64,000 nucleotides of DNA from Lingula anatina (taxonomy: Eukaryota; Brachiopoda; Lingulata; Lingulida; Lingulidae): contig NW_019773936.1 in the NCBI RefSeq assembly GCF_001039355.2, positions 72,001-136,000 of the forward strand, read 5' to 3'. The position numbers and the translations under genes were made by a program. The notes under the pieces were generated by a model. The model had not been told where the DNA came from. It did not search any database and saw only the letters and a program-made list of their open reading frames with translations. Of this stretch, positions 26,256 to 61,864 are shown piece after piece (the stretch's first letter is position 1; each line of letters starts with the position of its first letter).

Positions 26256-26781
26256 TCTTTGGTAATGTAAATGTATATGACATTACCTGTATCGGAGAAC
26301 CTATCTTTTCTGGCCTGAATGCATACGTCTTCTTTTTCTCTTCTAATTCCTTTTTCCTCTGCTCTATATTCTTGTCACATTGTGGCAGCATGCAATCATA
26401 TATGTCAAACGTGTAATGACACTTGGGTCTAATCCAGCGGTGGATTGGAAATGCATACGTTTCGGGTGGATTCACTCGATGATCTTTAACTCGTATCAAG
26501 TCCACAAACCAATCGGGCGCGACTCCCTTTGCGTCCATTGTTAACTCGATTTGTTGAATTTTACCAAGAGCGGGGTTAACCGTGGTATTAAATTTATTCA
26601 CTGAGCCTCTTTCTAAGTCATTTCTTGGGATGTGATCGAGCTTCGTAGGTGCTGATTTGTTCCCCTGGTCATCTTGTAGTACTACAATGACATTAGCGTC
26701 GGTCCCGGCACCTTTGATATCACCTGTGTGAACATACAACGTATGGGTAAAGACGACGCTGCCTTGTTGACAGTTCCCCAT
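16777..26781 (-). CDS. Animal lipoxygenase with N-terminal PLAT domain
   Basis: Non-haem iron dioxygenase that adds O2 to polyunsaturated fatty acids (arachidonate-type lipoxygenase). Fifteen exons in coding order: 26287-26781, 25484-25528, 24475-24612, 24160-24260, 23628-23760, 21411-21506, 21007-21103, 20475-20592, 20069-20161, 19587-19647, 19256-19361, 18875-18966, 18379-18552, 17510-17673, 16777-16891. They total 2028 bp in one frame: 675 residues plus TGA, the usual animal length. The ATG has an in-frame TGA three codons upstream. PLAT/C2-like domain about residues 8-135, then the catalytic domain with [12 protein letters not shown] (about 243-254). Iron ligands: His367 and His372 (HLGFTH across an intron), His554 and Asn558 (HASVN), and the C-terminal Ile675 (PNSISI). 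Ala410 sits at the stereo-determining Ala/Gly site, which in the family predicts S products. It starts MGNC; Cys4 might be acylated, but residue 6 is Gln, so it is a poor myristoylation site. Positional specificity cannot be read from sequence. Orthology to a named vertebrate enzyme is not implied. Confidence 0.95.
18709..18756 (+). repeat. (AC)n microsatellite
   Basis: About 24 AC units in the intron between lipoxygenase exons 12 and 13. Confidence 0.95.
20475..21103 (-). CDS. Lipoxygenase exons 7 and 8: iron-binding helix
   Basis: Exons 21007-21103 and 20475-20592. The split glycine codon joins SHLG to FTHLL, creating the His-x4-His iron pair (His367, His372). Exon 8 also has the conserved [11 protein letters not shown] segment and ends at AINK, just before Ala410. 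Confidence 0.93.
21690..21759 (+). repeat. (TA)n microsatellite
   Basis: About 35 TA units in the intron between lipoxygenase exons 5 and 6. A shorter (GA)n lies at about 21341-21366, close to the donor of exon 6. Confidence 0.95.
22080..23220 (-). mobile_element. Degenerate Tc1/mariner-like transposase relic
   Basis: On the minus strand inside the 2.1-kb intron between lipoxygenase exons 5 and 6. Two stretches match the catalytic domain of Tc1-like DDE transposases in order: [20 protein letters not shown] (about 22460-22530) and [17 protein letters not shown] (about 22235-22300; family form LPWPAKSPDLNPIEN). Intervening frames are shifted and stopped, so it is inactive. The final acidic residue reads Asp in IDN. 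The ends and terminal repeats were not resolved, so the span is approximate. Confidence 0.7.
24613..26286 (-). other. Introns around lipoxygenase exon 2
   Basis: Apart from the 45-bp exon at 25484-25528, this stretch holds the palindrome at 24764-24834 and an (ATT)n microsatellite at about 26206-26252 just after the exon 1 donor. I saw no other exon. Confidence 0.55.
24764..24834. repeat. Short near-perfect palindrome
   Basis: TGACAGGTGTCATGTTAAAA on the left and the inverse, TTTTAACATGACACCCGTCA, on the right, joined by a short AT-rich centre. About 70 bp, in the intron between lipoxygenase exons 2 and 3. It could fold as a hairpin or be the remnant of a tiny inverted-repeat element. Confidence 0.75.
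26287..26781 (-). CDS. Lipoxygenase exon 1: PLAT domain
   Basis: 165 codons. Residues about 8-135 match the PLAT beta-sandwich: [15 protein letters not shown] near the first strands, a WFVDLIRV strand and YAFPIHRWI. In coral and mammalian enzymes this domain mediates Ca2+-dependent membrane binding. A Lys/Glu-rich linker (about 139-155) leads to the catalytic domain. The donor is CAG then GTAATG. Confidence 0.92.
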
Positions 26782-29700
26782 TGTGGTTCAGTGTTCAGTA
26801 TCAGCGCACCCTGTCCGTGGACCCGTTCAAGCTTCGTGTGTCCTCTGCGTGGACTGAGCTGCACGGACTTTTACGGAACTTCTATCACTTTGAGTGAACT
26901 CGGAAAAAAATCAGTCCCACCCGAGCCTAAGTTCTCAGGTGGTTGCCAAGGACTCGGAACTGTTTACACTAATCGTCAGGGTCGCCTCGAAACTGTCTAC
27001 TTGATACATGTGCCGTCACAGTTTATTTTTGTAGCATTATTATTGATTATTGGTCTGTCCTAGATGTAGACTGGGTCTCCTTTGTAAATCTTGTTAAATC
27101 TTTTTACTCTGCCAGCGGGGTCAACGACCGTATTAACAATATAACAAGCAAATTACAAAGGTGCTAGAAACCACAATATAATAAAAAGGCCATTGTTTGA
27201 GACTTGAAAAACACAAACACACACATACACACACACACAAAAAAAACGGGTTTTTAAGTTTACTTAACGTATAAAAACGAAAATAACTCATGGGTTCATT
27301 CATTGATCACTATACTGTATATATTTATTTTATGTGCTATCGTCAGGAGAACATGCCAGTGAGGTCAAAATGGTTTCTTAACCATGATGTATTGCGTTTA
27401 AACGAAGCATATCATCAAATCGACTGTTTTTTTCTGTGTTGACTTGAAATGGAAGGAACAAACAAGTGGTCCATATAGATGCATATTGAATTCCATTATT
27501 TTCACTGAAAAGACCAACACCGTAATTGTGATATATCTTTGTTGTAAAGCAAATGACTAACACTTTTATTAATTACAGATAACAATTAAAACAGAATCAA
27601 AAGAGTAAAAGGATAGGGAGTGATTGAGAGCAAGTTAAATTTCTTTAAGAGTCAACAAGTGTAAAGATTGTTCTCGAAGTAAGAAAGGATGGAACATTTC
27701 AAAGTCACATATAGATTGATTTGATTGGTTAATTTTTCAATAGATTTGCACGTTTCTAACACCTGTAAAACGCATGCAAACTCTAGATGGACAAGGTCCA
27801 AGCATGAGTAATTCGAATAATATTTTAAAGTGAAAACAAGTCTATTAGAAATTACCTAATAAGGAAATTGAAAGGCAGTTTGCAACATGAGAATGGAAAA
27901 TTCTTTGGAAAATAGAGTATAAATACTTGTGACATTGTGCGAAAAAGAGAGTCGGTGAATAAACGTTTGAAAGCTCCAGACTGTTGTCGTTATTATTCAC
28001 TATAACATCGTGTGTTACAGTAATGCGTTAGTTGAGAAGTAAATCGCTACACGATCTGAATTGTGATAGCTGAGATCGCAATAGTCACCCGATAGTGCGT
28101 GTTATACAAGAAAAGTGGTTCGCTTTCCATATTTGTTGTAGGTCTCATAACTATATTCCGGTAATTAATGGAGATGTGAAGGGGAAAATAAACGTATATA
28201 GAAATAATGCAATTTTATGTCTTGCTGCAAAATTACAGCTCAAGAAATATTTATAAATGTACAAAGACAGGCCCGTAGCCGAGGGGGGGGGGGGGTCGGT
28301 GGGTTCGAAAGAACCACCCCTTTTGCTGGGAAAAGGTCCACTCTGGGTAAAATTTGATCTAGGTACATGAAGTTTTTATGGGAAAAGGTCCACTTTTTCA
28401 GAAAAAGAACCCCCCTTTTGAAATTGCTGGCTACGGGTCTGAATGTAAACAGATTTTGATCCCGTTTGTGAAACTTTTACTACAGTTGATGTTTAGATCT
28501 TGTTAGAGTAATGAAAGAGTAATTAAAGGCTTGCTCTGAAGAAGTCGATAACGTCGGAATATGTTTTTTTTGTGCAAAAATTTGAAATATGGTTCTTCAA
28601 GAGGTATGTTATTAGGTATGGACGTAAACGCCAGATATCCCATAAACACATACTTTTATTGACGAAAAAAAGATAGCAGCTTTGCTGTCGACAACAAATG
28701 AGAGTGTTAAAGACGACAGCATAATATCCCTGTCCACGTGACGAAATGACGTCATCATCAGATCACGTGACGCAAACTACATTTAAAGCGCAATGATCCT
28801 AAAGACAACGTTTTCAAATCGATTAATTACCTGCCACAGAAGTGCAATGGATGAAATGAATGACACGACAAACCGATTCACAATGATCATGCTGTTATAC
28901 AACTAATACATTTAAGATTAATTGAGCTGGACTCATTGTTCCCAAATAAACTATGCACTATATTTATATAATTGGTCTTGGCCGTTGGGGTAATTGCCCT
29001 ATGCTTCTTTGAAATAGTTAATGCTTAAAATTAAACACTTTTATGAGACATGTTAGGGTGGAAAAGTTGTCATATGTGTTGTAACCCATATGAAAATAGA
29101 AAAACAGACAACGCCTTGTTTTTCTAATTCAATGTTTGGCGGGCAATTGACTTGTACAAGAACCGTTGAACGGTTAACAGACTGAAGAAATAAGAAAAGG
29201 TACTTTATCTATAGAGAATAAAAAACAACACAAACTGACCTTTGAAAAACAAATAGTAATAAAGTTAAATCGTAAACATTAAATATACTATACCGCCATT
29301 TAAACACGTCGTTGTTACACTATACTCGTGCACTAGTGTACCTAAATATAAATTGCCTTGTCCCTCAGAGACAAAGAACAACAACAACGACAACACGTTT
29401 CTGTTCAAAAATTGCACTTTGCCGAATACATCAACCGAAATGATGCCCCCTAAATCCATGGAGAAATGTTATTTAAGTGCTAATTCTAATACGTCATGAA
29501 CCCCACACATCAACGATCAACGTCGTGCGCATGTCCCCAGAGTTACAACGACATTGTAAGTGGTCGATAAAACCACTTTCTGAATATAACTTTACTATCT
29601 CTAAAGCCCGTTTCTTTTTCAGCCATCAATTTTTTTATCCTCGTCTTATTCAGGGTCTGTCTTGTGGCATACACTGGCATTCGGATTAACATCGAAACGT

Positions 29701-30068
29701 AATGCCAGAAATAATAAAAGTAAACATTTCTGAAATGTCATCTCCAATATACGGTGCTCTCTCGATTCAAACCCCGCTTTTCACCCAACCTTTCGTCCAC
29801 GTCTCCCTTTGAAAGAAGCCATTTAGCGTGGGGCGCGGTGAGCAATGTTTGTTCATAGAATGTCACTGGATATTCGAAAAAAGTATCACCAGGTAACGGG
29901 CACAGTTCCCGTACCTAACAAGGAAGATAAACACGTCTTGACACTCCTCCATATCCTACAATTTTATGTCAGTCGGCCGGAATTCCCCCTCCAAGGAAAA
30001 CAACTTCTAGTTGGGAGCCAGCATCTCAAACTTTTTCAAATCTCTTGACTCCATTTCGGGATTACTGG
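26782..30068. other. Intergenic stretch between lipoxygenase and guanylate cyclase genes
   Basis: Contains the lipoxygenase promoter region and the guanylate cyclase 3' flank. No exon recognised. A hAT-like short element is at 28268-28441. A plus-strand TATAAATA lies at about 27918, but no gene follows it. I saw no AATAAA on the minus strand in the first 500 bases after the cyclase stop. Confidence 0.5.
28268..28441. repeat. hAT-like non-autonomous element
   Basis: Begins CAGGCCCGTAGCC and ends GGCTACGGGTCTG, 13-base inverted ends with one mismatch. CAG...CGTAGCC ends are typical of hAT-derived short elements in animals. The interior has a G run and a direct repeat of GGGAAAAGGTCCAC. An 8-bp target duplication is not clear. 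Confidence 0.6.
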
Positions 30069-53343
<23,275 letters not shown>

Positions 53344-53841
53344 CTGGAACAAACAATTACATATTTACTTATATGTGACAGCGAGTGAGAAATGAGTTAC
53401 TGCATTGCGAAATCCACAGAAGATATTCGTCAAATTTTATTAAATTGTGATGAAATTAATAAAACTTTATTGAAATTGATACACATGTAAGTATTTGCCA
53501 TTCTGTGAATTTCACATCGTTTAATTTGATGCTAATCATAAGTAATCGAAATGCAAAAAGTTTACATATGTATAAATGCATCAATAGAATACAATGGTGG
53601 CTTACAACGAACAAGATGAAATCACTTTAAAACATCATGAGAATCTTAGTACACATGAAAAAATTTCGTTAACTATGGCGTCTCTTATTAATTCCAAGAT
53701 AGATCTTCAGACGACGTGCGTAGGGTTATCATACTCTGATCATAAGATGCAGTTTATTAAAAAAGCGTTGCCTGATTGCATGGTTTTGTTCAAACCAAAA
53801 TTGGTTGGAGTCTGACAACACATTTAAATCTAAAACCGCAT

Positions 53842-53894
53842 AGCGTAGTGGTAAACCTCTCATGGAATGAACGCGCATAAACAAACGCACCGAA
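53842..53894 (+). repeat. tRNA-like box A/box B remnant
   Basis: TAGCGTAGTGGT matches a box A consensus, and CACCGAATCC about 40 bases on partly matches box B. The counterpart near 51755 is cut off by the n at 51806. No cloverleaf was found, so at most this is the head of an old tRNA-derived SINE. Confidence 0.25.
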
Positions 53895-54308
53895 TCCTCT
53901 ATTATCATACACTGGTATTTTGTTCGCAAATCATTTTCAAGGTGAATAACTGGCATCAACCACTATTTCGCAAATGCTAAGTCGACCTGACACATACAGA
54001 TTGAAAAGTTCGTGACATATTGAGCGTGTCAGTACAATCCAAGAAATGATTTAACTTTCCTGCCAATCATTTTTTCTGAAAGGTAGTTCGGTACCGTTCC
54101 TACATGTATAGTGTAGCCATCAGTTCAACAGAAAGTCTGGTGATAGTATTCGATGCAGTATGCTTCAACTATTGATTTAATTTAAAACCTCAAACAGGGA
54201 ATAGAGGTTTTGATTAAGTTAATCATGGCAGTGCTGTCATTATTCTTATCAGAATTGTTAAAATGGTTATTCTAGACGTTGCCTTGGCATTTATCTAACC
54301 TAAACAAN

Positions 54309-54864
54309 AGAGAGTATATATATATATATTAATACGGTGTGGTCACAACCCATTTCTTCACCAGTTTACCTGGAGAAACAAAGTAACTTCATCTAGCTAA
54401 ATCATAGTATGTATCTGCACAGAAACAATACGAAAGCACGTTGCCTGATTAAAAAATCAACTTTACAAGTCCTGTACATTGTACCTAGCTGTATCCCCCT
54501 TCAGTTTATAGGTATCATGCAGCTGAATAGCTATTACCGAGAAGCCTATCCCTATACAACTCCCTAAACGAATCCCTCTTGGTTTAATTTGTAATAATCA
54601 TTACAGATACTGTAGATTGAAGGAAACACAATGGAAAGAAGTATGGTTTATATTCAAGATGCTTCAAGAACACATATGCAATGTTAAACAACTGGAAGAG
54701 ATTTAGTACAAACAAACCTAGAACTGTGTGTAAATGTCCGCGACAGTCAGACAGACGAACTGGCAGACAGACAGACAGACACAGAGAAACAGGCAACCGT
54801 ATTCCTGGATATCCCCTTAACCTAATTATGTCTTATTTTTCTAGTGGCAAAGATTGCTATTAAA

Positions 54865-54916
<52 letters not shown>

Positions 54917-56370
54917 GTGTGTGTGTGTGCGTGTGTGTGTGTGCGCGCGCGCGCGCGGTATAGTAAGCATGACTGGCGTTAATTGAGAAAGATAATTATT
55001 TTTGTGCTACAATTTGGTCTTGTAATCACTCCTAATAAACATGGTGGCAATTGATTGTGGTGAGGACCCGAGATTCTATTTGAATGCTTGATCTGCTATT
55101 AATCCTTGTAATCGTTTAACCAAAGCACGGTGGCAGATGTGAATGAGGAGTTCAGCGCACGCGAGCAGACCCATTTGACGAGTTCATCGCAGACAGATTT
55201 CATATTAAGACCAAGGAAATGAGGGCTGTCCAAACAACATATAGTTAATACGCCTGTCACTCCTGTACTGATGCACTGTGTTGTTCATTACGTTCATGTT
55301 AACAGCAAGTTACAAAGATATCACACGTGTTGTCAAAAATGCACTATATTTGTGTGTGCGTGTGTGTGGCTTTCTTCATTGTATCACCATGAAAAGATAT
55401 TGGCAAAATTGTACTCATTCAACTGCTTTGAAATTACTATTAAGAGAGACAAACGTGGAACAAATAATACTAGACTGTATCAATGATGGGACAACTTCAA
55501 ATAAAGCTAATAAGCAATCGTTAAAATAAGGGTCTCAAAAACAAAATAGACTCCAGCCTGGACAGATCGGCAGTTATATCAGTGAAACCGCTGTTAGTTT
55601 ATTCTACACGTTAGATTAATTCCCGCCGGAAAGACGTTTCTTTGGGTTAAACTTGCATTAAAAAGTACGATAACCTCGGCTGCGATGCTTGACGCACCTC
55701 ATTTCGTATCATTAAGCAGTTGCTGTGCTTAACCTATATTCCTAGTGTATAAAATTTCGAATTCTGGAGGTTCAAATGTATATGATGTTGCGGATGATAG
55801 GATTTGTCGCACTGATTATTCATCAATTTCCTAAATGTTTTTATGCAAGTTCCTGTGACCCCCCTCCCCCAAACAAAATCAAAGATCTCAGATGGAAGGT
55901 GACGAGTTGCATTACGATTTTATCTCTTCTCAGCACTTTTCTTAAAAACAGAACTACAAGCTGCAACAAGCAGAACTTTCCAGCATCAAAATCACTGGGT
56001 ATGTTTTCTATATTTTCAACTAATGAGAAAATAGCATGTTTGCTCTAATAAACCAAAAGCTTCAAATAACTGGAAACTGTACATGAAGGAACCTTTCGTT
56101 AAAACGTTCCGTAATAAGCTGTCACATAAAAAAATAAAAAAATGAAACCACAAAACTACGCATGCGCAATGCAGTACGAATTCCCCTCTTTTCGTTCACA
56201 AAAGCATCATTTGTCAAATATTCATATCGGTGTCAGTTTAATCCTTCCACTATGGCTACAGCCGTTTTTCAAAATCAAGACGGTATCTACTTAGGGTAGG
56301 GGTAGGGTGGAGTAGAGAGGGTGGATGTGGTGGTGGGTTTATGTGTGGGTGAGTCTGGGTGAGTGGTTGC

Positions 56371-56412
<42 letters not shown>

Positions 56413-56421
56413 TGGGGGTAT
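54309..56421. repeat. Tandem block B, first copy (about 2.1 kb)
   Basis: Flanked by single n bases at 54308 and 56422. Nearly identical to 56573-58668. It contains an AT repeat, a (CT)n(GT)n(GC)n tract at about 54865-54956, and a G/T-rich minisatellite-like end. No exon was found. The minus-strand frames at 54584-54796 and 56849-57055 are just the two copies of the same non-coding sequence. Confidence 0.9.
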
Positions 56422-56422
56422 N

Positions 56423-56572
56423 TGCGCGTTGCGTTAAGGATCGTCGGAGACTGGCACTTTTCGAATAGAATGTCCGCTTGTAGTCAAGGCAACTGTGGCT
56501 TTGCAGCAAGAGTTTTCCATCAAATACCATAACATTTTTTTTTCTGATCAACAGTCATACGAGTTAGAAAAT
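56423..56572. other. 150-bp segment between the block B copies
   Basis: Sequence between the n at 56422 and the start of the second B copy; I did not see it before the first copy. It probably marks where the second contig extends further than the first. Confidence 0.5.
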
Positions 56573-57135
56573 GAGAGTATATATATATATATATTAATAC
56601 GGTGTGGTCACAACCCATTTCTTCACCAGTTTACCTGGAGAAACAAAGTAACTTCATCTAGCTAAATCATAGTATGTATCTGCACATAAACAATACGAAA
56701 GCACGTTGCCTGATTAAAAAATCAACTTTACAAGTCCTGTACATTGTACCTAGCTGTATCCCCCTTCAGTTTATAGGTATCATGCAGCTGAATAGCTATT
56801 ACCGAGAAGCCTATCCCTATACAACTCCCTATACGAATCCCTCTTGGTTTAATTTGTAATAATCATTACAGATACTGTAGGTTGAGGGAAACACAATGGA
56901 AAGAAGTATGGTTTATATTCAAGATGCTTCAAGAACACATATGCAATGTTAAACAACTGGAAGAGATTTAGTACAAACAAACCTAGAACTGTGTGTAAAT
57001 GTCCGCGACAGTCAGACAGACAAACTGGCAGACGGACAGACAGACAGACAGACACAGAGACACAGGCAACCGTATTCCTGGATATCCCCTTAACCTAATT
57101 ATGTCTTATTTTTCTAGTGGCAAAGATTGCTATTA

Positions 57136-57202
<67 letters not shown>

Positions 57203-58668
57203 CGCGCGCGCGGTATAGTAAGCATGACAGGCGTTAATTGAGAAAGATAATTATTTTTGTGCTACAATTTGGTCTTGTAATCACTCCTAATAAACATGGT
57301 GGCAATTGATTGTGGTGAGGACCCGAGATTCTATTTGAATGCTTGATCTGCTATTAATCCTTGTAATCGTTTAACCAAAGCACGGTGGCAGATGTGAATG
57401 AGGAGTTCAGCGCACTCGAGCAGACCCATTTGACGAGTTCATCGCAGACAGATTCCATATTAAGACTAAGGAAATGAGCGCTGTCCAAACAACATATAGT
57501 TAATACGCCTGTCACTCCTGTACTGATGCACTGTGTTGTTCATTACATGTTCATGTTAACAGCAAGTTACAAAGATATCACACGTGTTGTCAAAAATGCA
57601 CTTTTTTTTGTGTGCGTGTGTGTGGCTTTCTTCATTGTATCACCATGAAAAGATATTGGCAAAATTGTACTCATTCAACTGCTTCGAAATTACAATTAAG
57701 AGAGACAATCGTGGAACAAATAATAGTAGACTGTATCAATGATGGGACAACTTCAAATAAAGCTAATAAGCAATCGTTAAAATAGGGGTCTCAAAACAAA
57801 ATAGACTCCAGCCTGGACAGATCGGCAATTATATTAGTGCAACCGCTGTTAGTTTATTCCACACGTTAGATTAATTCTCGCCGGAAAGACGTTTCTTTGG
57901 GTTAAATTTGCATTAAACAGTAAGATAACCTCGGCCGTGATGCTTGGCGTACCTCATTTCGAGTCATTAAGCAGTTGTTGTGCTTAACCTATATTCCTTG
58001 TGTATAAAATTTCGAATTCTGGAGGTTCAAATGTATATGATGTTGCGGATGATAGGATTTGTCGCACTGATTATTCATCAATTTCCTAAATGTTTTTATG
58101 CAAGTTCCTGTGATCCCCCTCCCCCAAACTAAATCAAAGTTCTCAGATGGAAGGTGTCGAGTTGCATTACGATTTTATCTCTTCTCAGCACTTTTCTTAA
58201 AAACAGAACTACAAGCTGCAACAAGCAGAACTTTCCAGCATCAAAATCACTGGGTGTGTTTTCTATATTTTCAACTGATGAGAAAATAGCATGTTTGCTC
58301 TAATAAACCAAAAGCTTCAAATAACTGGAAACTGTACATGAAGGAACCTTTCGTTAAAATGTTCCGTAAGAAGCTGTCACATAAAAAGATCAAAAATAAA
58401 AAAATAAAACCACAAAACTACGCATGCGCAATGCAGTACGAAATCCCCTCTTTTCGTTCACAAAAGCATCATTTGTCAAATATTCATATCGGTGTCAGTT
58501 TAATCCTTTCACTATGGCTACAGTCGTTTTTCAAAATCAAGACGGTATCTATTTAGGGTAGGGGTAAGGGTGGGGTAGAGAGAGTGGGTGTAGTGGTGGG
58601 TTTATGTGTGGGTGAGTGTGGGTGAGTGGTTGCAAGGGTGGGTGTGTGTTGGGGGTGGGGGGGGGGGA
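56573..58668. repeat. Tandem block B, second copy
   Basis: Counterpart of 54309-56421, with its own (CT)n(GT)n(GC)n tract at about 57140-57212. Differences are scattered substitutions and repeat-length changes. A plus-strand frame in the first copy (55776) is stopped early here, which argues against coding. Confidence 0.9.
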
Positions 58669-59735
58669 GGCGCCTCCAAGCCATGCAGTGCTCGCTAGAT
58701 GTAACTTTTCATCTTTTCGTTCGGTCATTGTTCCTGAGATACAAAGGACAAACTAAAGACACTTTCATTTTATTGTGAGTGATGAGGAACATCAGGAAAA
58801 GAAAAATCCAATATGTCTTGTCAACCACGAGGGAATTCTGTTACATTAACCATGCTTATAGGCATAATTGTCTGCTGTAATTCTTTTGCCGTGGGCTGCT
58901 TCTTTCTAGTTGCGTTTAGACAGAGACAGGCAGGGACCGATTTCAGTCCAAATTACGAGCTGATCACATGCACTGATCAGTGATTTAGCGCACCACGCCC
59001 AGCGGGATGTCTATGCAGTCCGCCTAATATGCAGCAGCCGTTTTGACTATATCTAACAGGACTCCATCAAAGAGGTGCTCGCTTCTTTCACCAATACGAG
59101 TTTGAGTTTGTATCGGAATGCAGCTTAACTGGGGGAAGTGTGTAGCTTCAAGTAATTAGGATTATCAAATGAAAGCATCTAAGGACGCAATCTCGGAGAA
59201 AGCGAATCAATGAGGATGTCATTCCCTTATTACAGCGCTTCAAATCGAATGCAATCGTTGTGTTCACAGCGTGCTTATTTTCTCCGTTATAAACTAAACA
59301 ATGTTGTTTTTCCCAAATCTCAATTCCTGGACGAGATGATAGGACCTCGTCGATAATGCAAAAATGAAAAGGCAACCATTTCCAGGTCTTTTGATGTATA
59401 GTTTTACTACAGAAATAGAATATTTCGGCAATTTAGAGGCAATCCATCGAGGTCTCCGTTCAATAAACCGTATTCTCATGTGTATACAATGGAATCAATT
59501 TTGTACAATAAAACACTGCATTTAGAATGTGTAGGTCTAACTAGCGTAACAGCGTAAGAAAGAAAGAAACATTTCAAAACAGCGTGTTTTGTCGTGTGCA
59601 ACGAAACCAATTTAAAGGAGTATGATTCTGACCTTACAGCTTCTGGCAGATAATCTGCTATGACAGCTAGCAGAAGAGATACCAGTTATATTGGATTTTA
59701 TTCAGTATTTCAACTCAAGCGTAAAATTAACTTAC

Positions 59736-59834
59736 AGGCAAAATAAAGATCCACCCAACAGCAATCACCAGAACTATCAAGTAAAACCCTGTCGATATTG
59801 AATAAGGAAGGAACTGAAAAGCATTGATGGGTAT
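59736..59834 (-). CDS. Possible exon encoding a membrane segment, gene unknown
   Basis: A pyrimidine-rich acceptor (TTTCTCTTTAG) and a strong GTAAGT donor bound 99 bases that are open in phase 0. They encode about 33 residues, including the hydrophobic run TGFYLIVLVIAVGWIFILP. An alternative acceptor (CTTTTCAG) would shorten it to 78 bases in the same frame. It does not match the guanylate cyclase plan, so it would belong to another gene or be a chance match. No neighbouring exon was recognised. Confidence 0.3.
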
Positions 59835-61864
59835 CTAAAGAGAAAGTACCAGGTAAAACATGGCCAAACCCACTGTATATTTCGTCATGCGTGGCGCGTT
59901 TCGTTTTTTATTAGCCGAGTCGCCTGCACGAACTGAAATTTTAATGTCATACATATGAAAAACTGAAGCGCTGAATTCCCTTTAGTAACACAGGCAGGCA
60001 CACACGCACCCTGGTCATCAGTTCAATATTAAGGGAGGTAAAAAAATACAATTAATTATTAATATATTCCTACAAAATTATGAATACGCCTTGAGCTCAA
60101 ACGTTCAAATCCGACAATTGGCCTTTTCAATTCAACCGTTCCGTTTAAGTTTCAGGTCTCCTTCCATGTAATCCACGACAGAGCAGAAGTAGAATGAACA
60201 CTGAAAAAATAACGTGCCAGAGCACAAGTCATGGTGTGCTTGGCAAGCCTTTGATGTTGTTAACATTAATTGCACTAATCAAAGGATAATATTACAGGTT
60301 TGAATAACATTTTTTTCCTTTTTATCTCATTTGAAGAGACATTTGTCATTGATACAACCAAACAACAATCGACGTGGAGATTGCACTTGTTGTACGAAAA
60401 ACAACAGCTGTAATTTTTTTGAAGTGTACATTGAAATATATATATGGATAACAATAAGGTGAAAACTATATGCATTTAAGTTACAAAAGAGATGATAACC
60501 TAGTACAAGTTAGACAAATGCGGGCTTTTTCCACGCACATTGTATCCTAACTTCTAACAACCGAAAAAATACAGTTTGAGCCACCTGCAAGGCGCTGCTG
60601 GAGGTATGACATTTTCACCTTCCTCCGTACTTGCCCCATTAGCTACCTATCCACAGAGACTTCATCTTTTTATACTATATTATAGTGTATAGCGACAGAG
60701 AAAAATAAATATGGATCGCAGGCAGTCTATTTATAATTCATCCATTCGGGGATTTAAGGGGATGCCCAGTGCTGTGTATTAACTAAAACGACACGTATTT
60801 TGTGACTTTTACACACATTGAGATCCCTTATATATATATGTCACAGTCAATGTAAAATGCAATAATACTGCAACCATTTTTTGTCATTATTACTGAGATT
60901 TAAGTGGAGGCCAAATTAAAATAGGCTTACTTTTGCAATCATTTATTTTTCTAGGTACCTAGCTGATATGATATTTTTAAATATTAAAAAAAAACCAAGT
61001 GTGATTAATATTCCAATGAAAGAGCGTACCAAAATGTGCTCTATCATAATAATCATATTAAATATCGTGCTAGCAGAACTGCTGTTCGTTATTTGCAGTA
61101 TACGACTTAATTATGTGCATCGGATCCACAGACAATTGGCAGCAAATGGTAATAAAAGAAAGAAAACAACCTTGAGGTACCCCAGGAAACACTTGGATGG
61201 CCATAATAACCTCATTTTTTACAATCGATAAATTGCACTCTACATAGCAGCTGGTCTCGGAGGTTCCTCGGAGTAATGGGCATAGTTACCCCTCTACTAT
61301 AACCCCCGCTGAGAATTCACAGAAATTAATCTGTACAAGGAATGAGCCCAGCCATGTTTAAAGCGCTTCTTTTTTAACTCAGTTCCCAGTGGTGCTGACC
61401 CACAACTTAACTTTACATCGACGTTCAGCGCTTGTTTTATCATCTTGTTAACCTATGAAATGCGTTGCCTTTCACAATTAACCTCCCGAATCTACAGTGA
61501 GTTTTGTTCTGAAAGCAGGTAAAGGTGTCTTAATTTGACCCGTTGGTGGCAAACTTTGATGGTAAATCATGTTTTGCTTATTCGCCCTTCCAAAAGCTTG
61601 TTTCCTTGACATATTTTTATATTAACCATTTTGCGACCAACATGTGTATCGTGATTCTGACCGTAGCTGAACTTCCTTAAACTTCATCTGCATCGATCAG
61701 AATGTTTGTTACAAGGCCCAGTTCAGCTCACTGAAAAATTCATGAGATTTGACTACATCCATGCGTGTTTTTATAATGGGCATCACCCGAGATATCCCGC
61801 AGTCTAGGAAATCGGCGTATAAAAAGAAGCGAGATTTCGCGGGATTTCGCAGGATTTCGCAGGA

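Noticed and set aside
26776-26786. N-myristoylation of the lipoxygenase (starts MGNC)
   Set aside because: Residue 6 is Gln where Ser or Thr is preferred, and PLAT-type lipoxygenases normally bind membranes through the PLAT domain.
27911-27970. Plus-strand TATAAATA as a promoter
   Set aside because: No plus-strand exon follows it, and such words are expected by chance in AT-rich sequence.
54584-54796. Minus-strand frame of 70 residues, repeated at 56849-57055
   Set aside because: Part of a duplicated non-coding block and begins in a CAGA-type simple repeat; not recognisable.
55776-56048. Plus-strand frame with a signal-peptide-like start (MYMMLRMIGFVALII)
   Set aside because: The second copy of block B has an early stop just after the proline run, and there is no homology or splice context.
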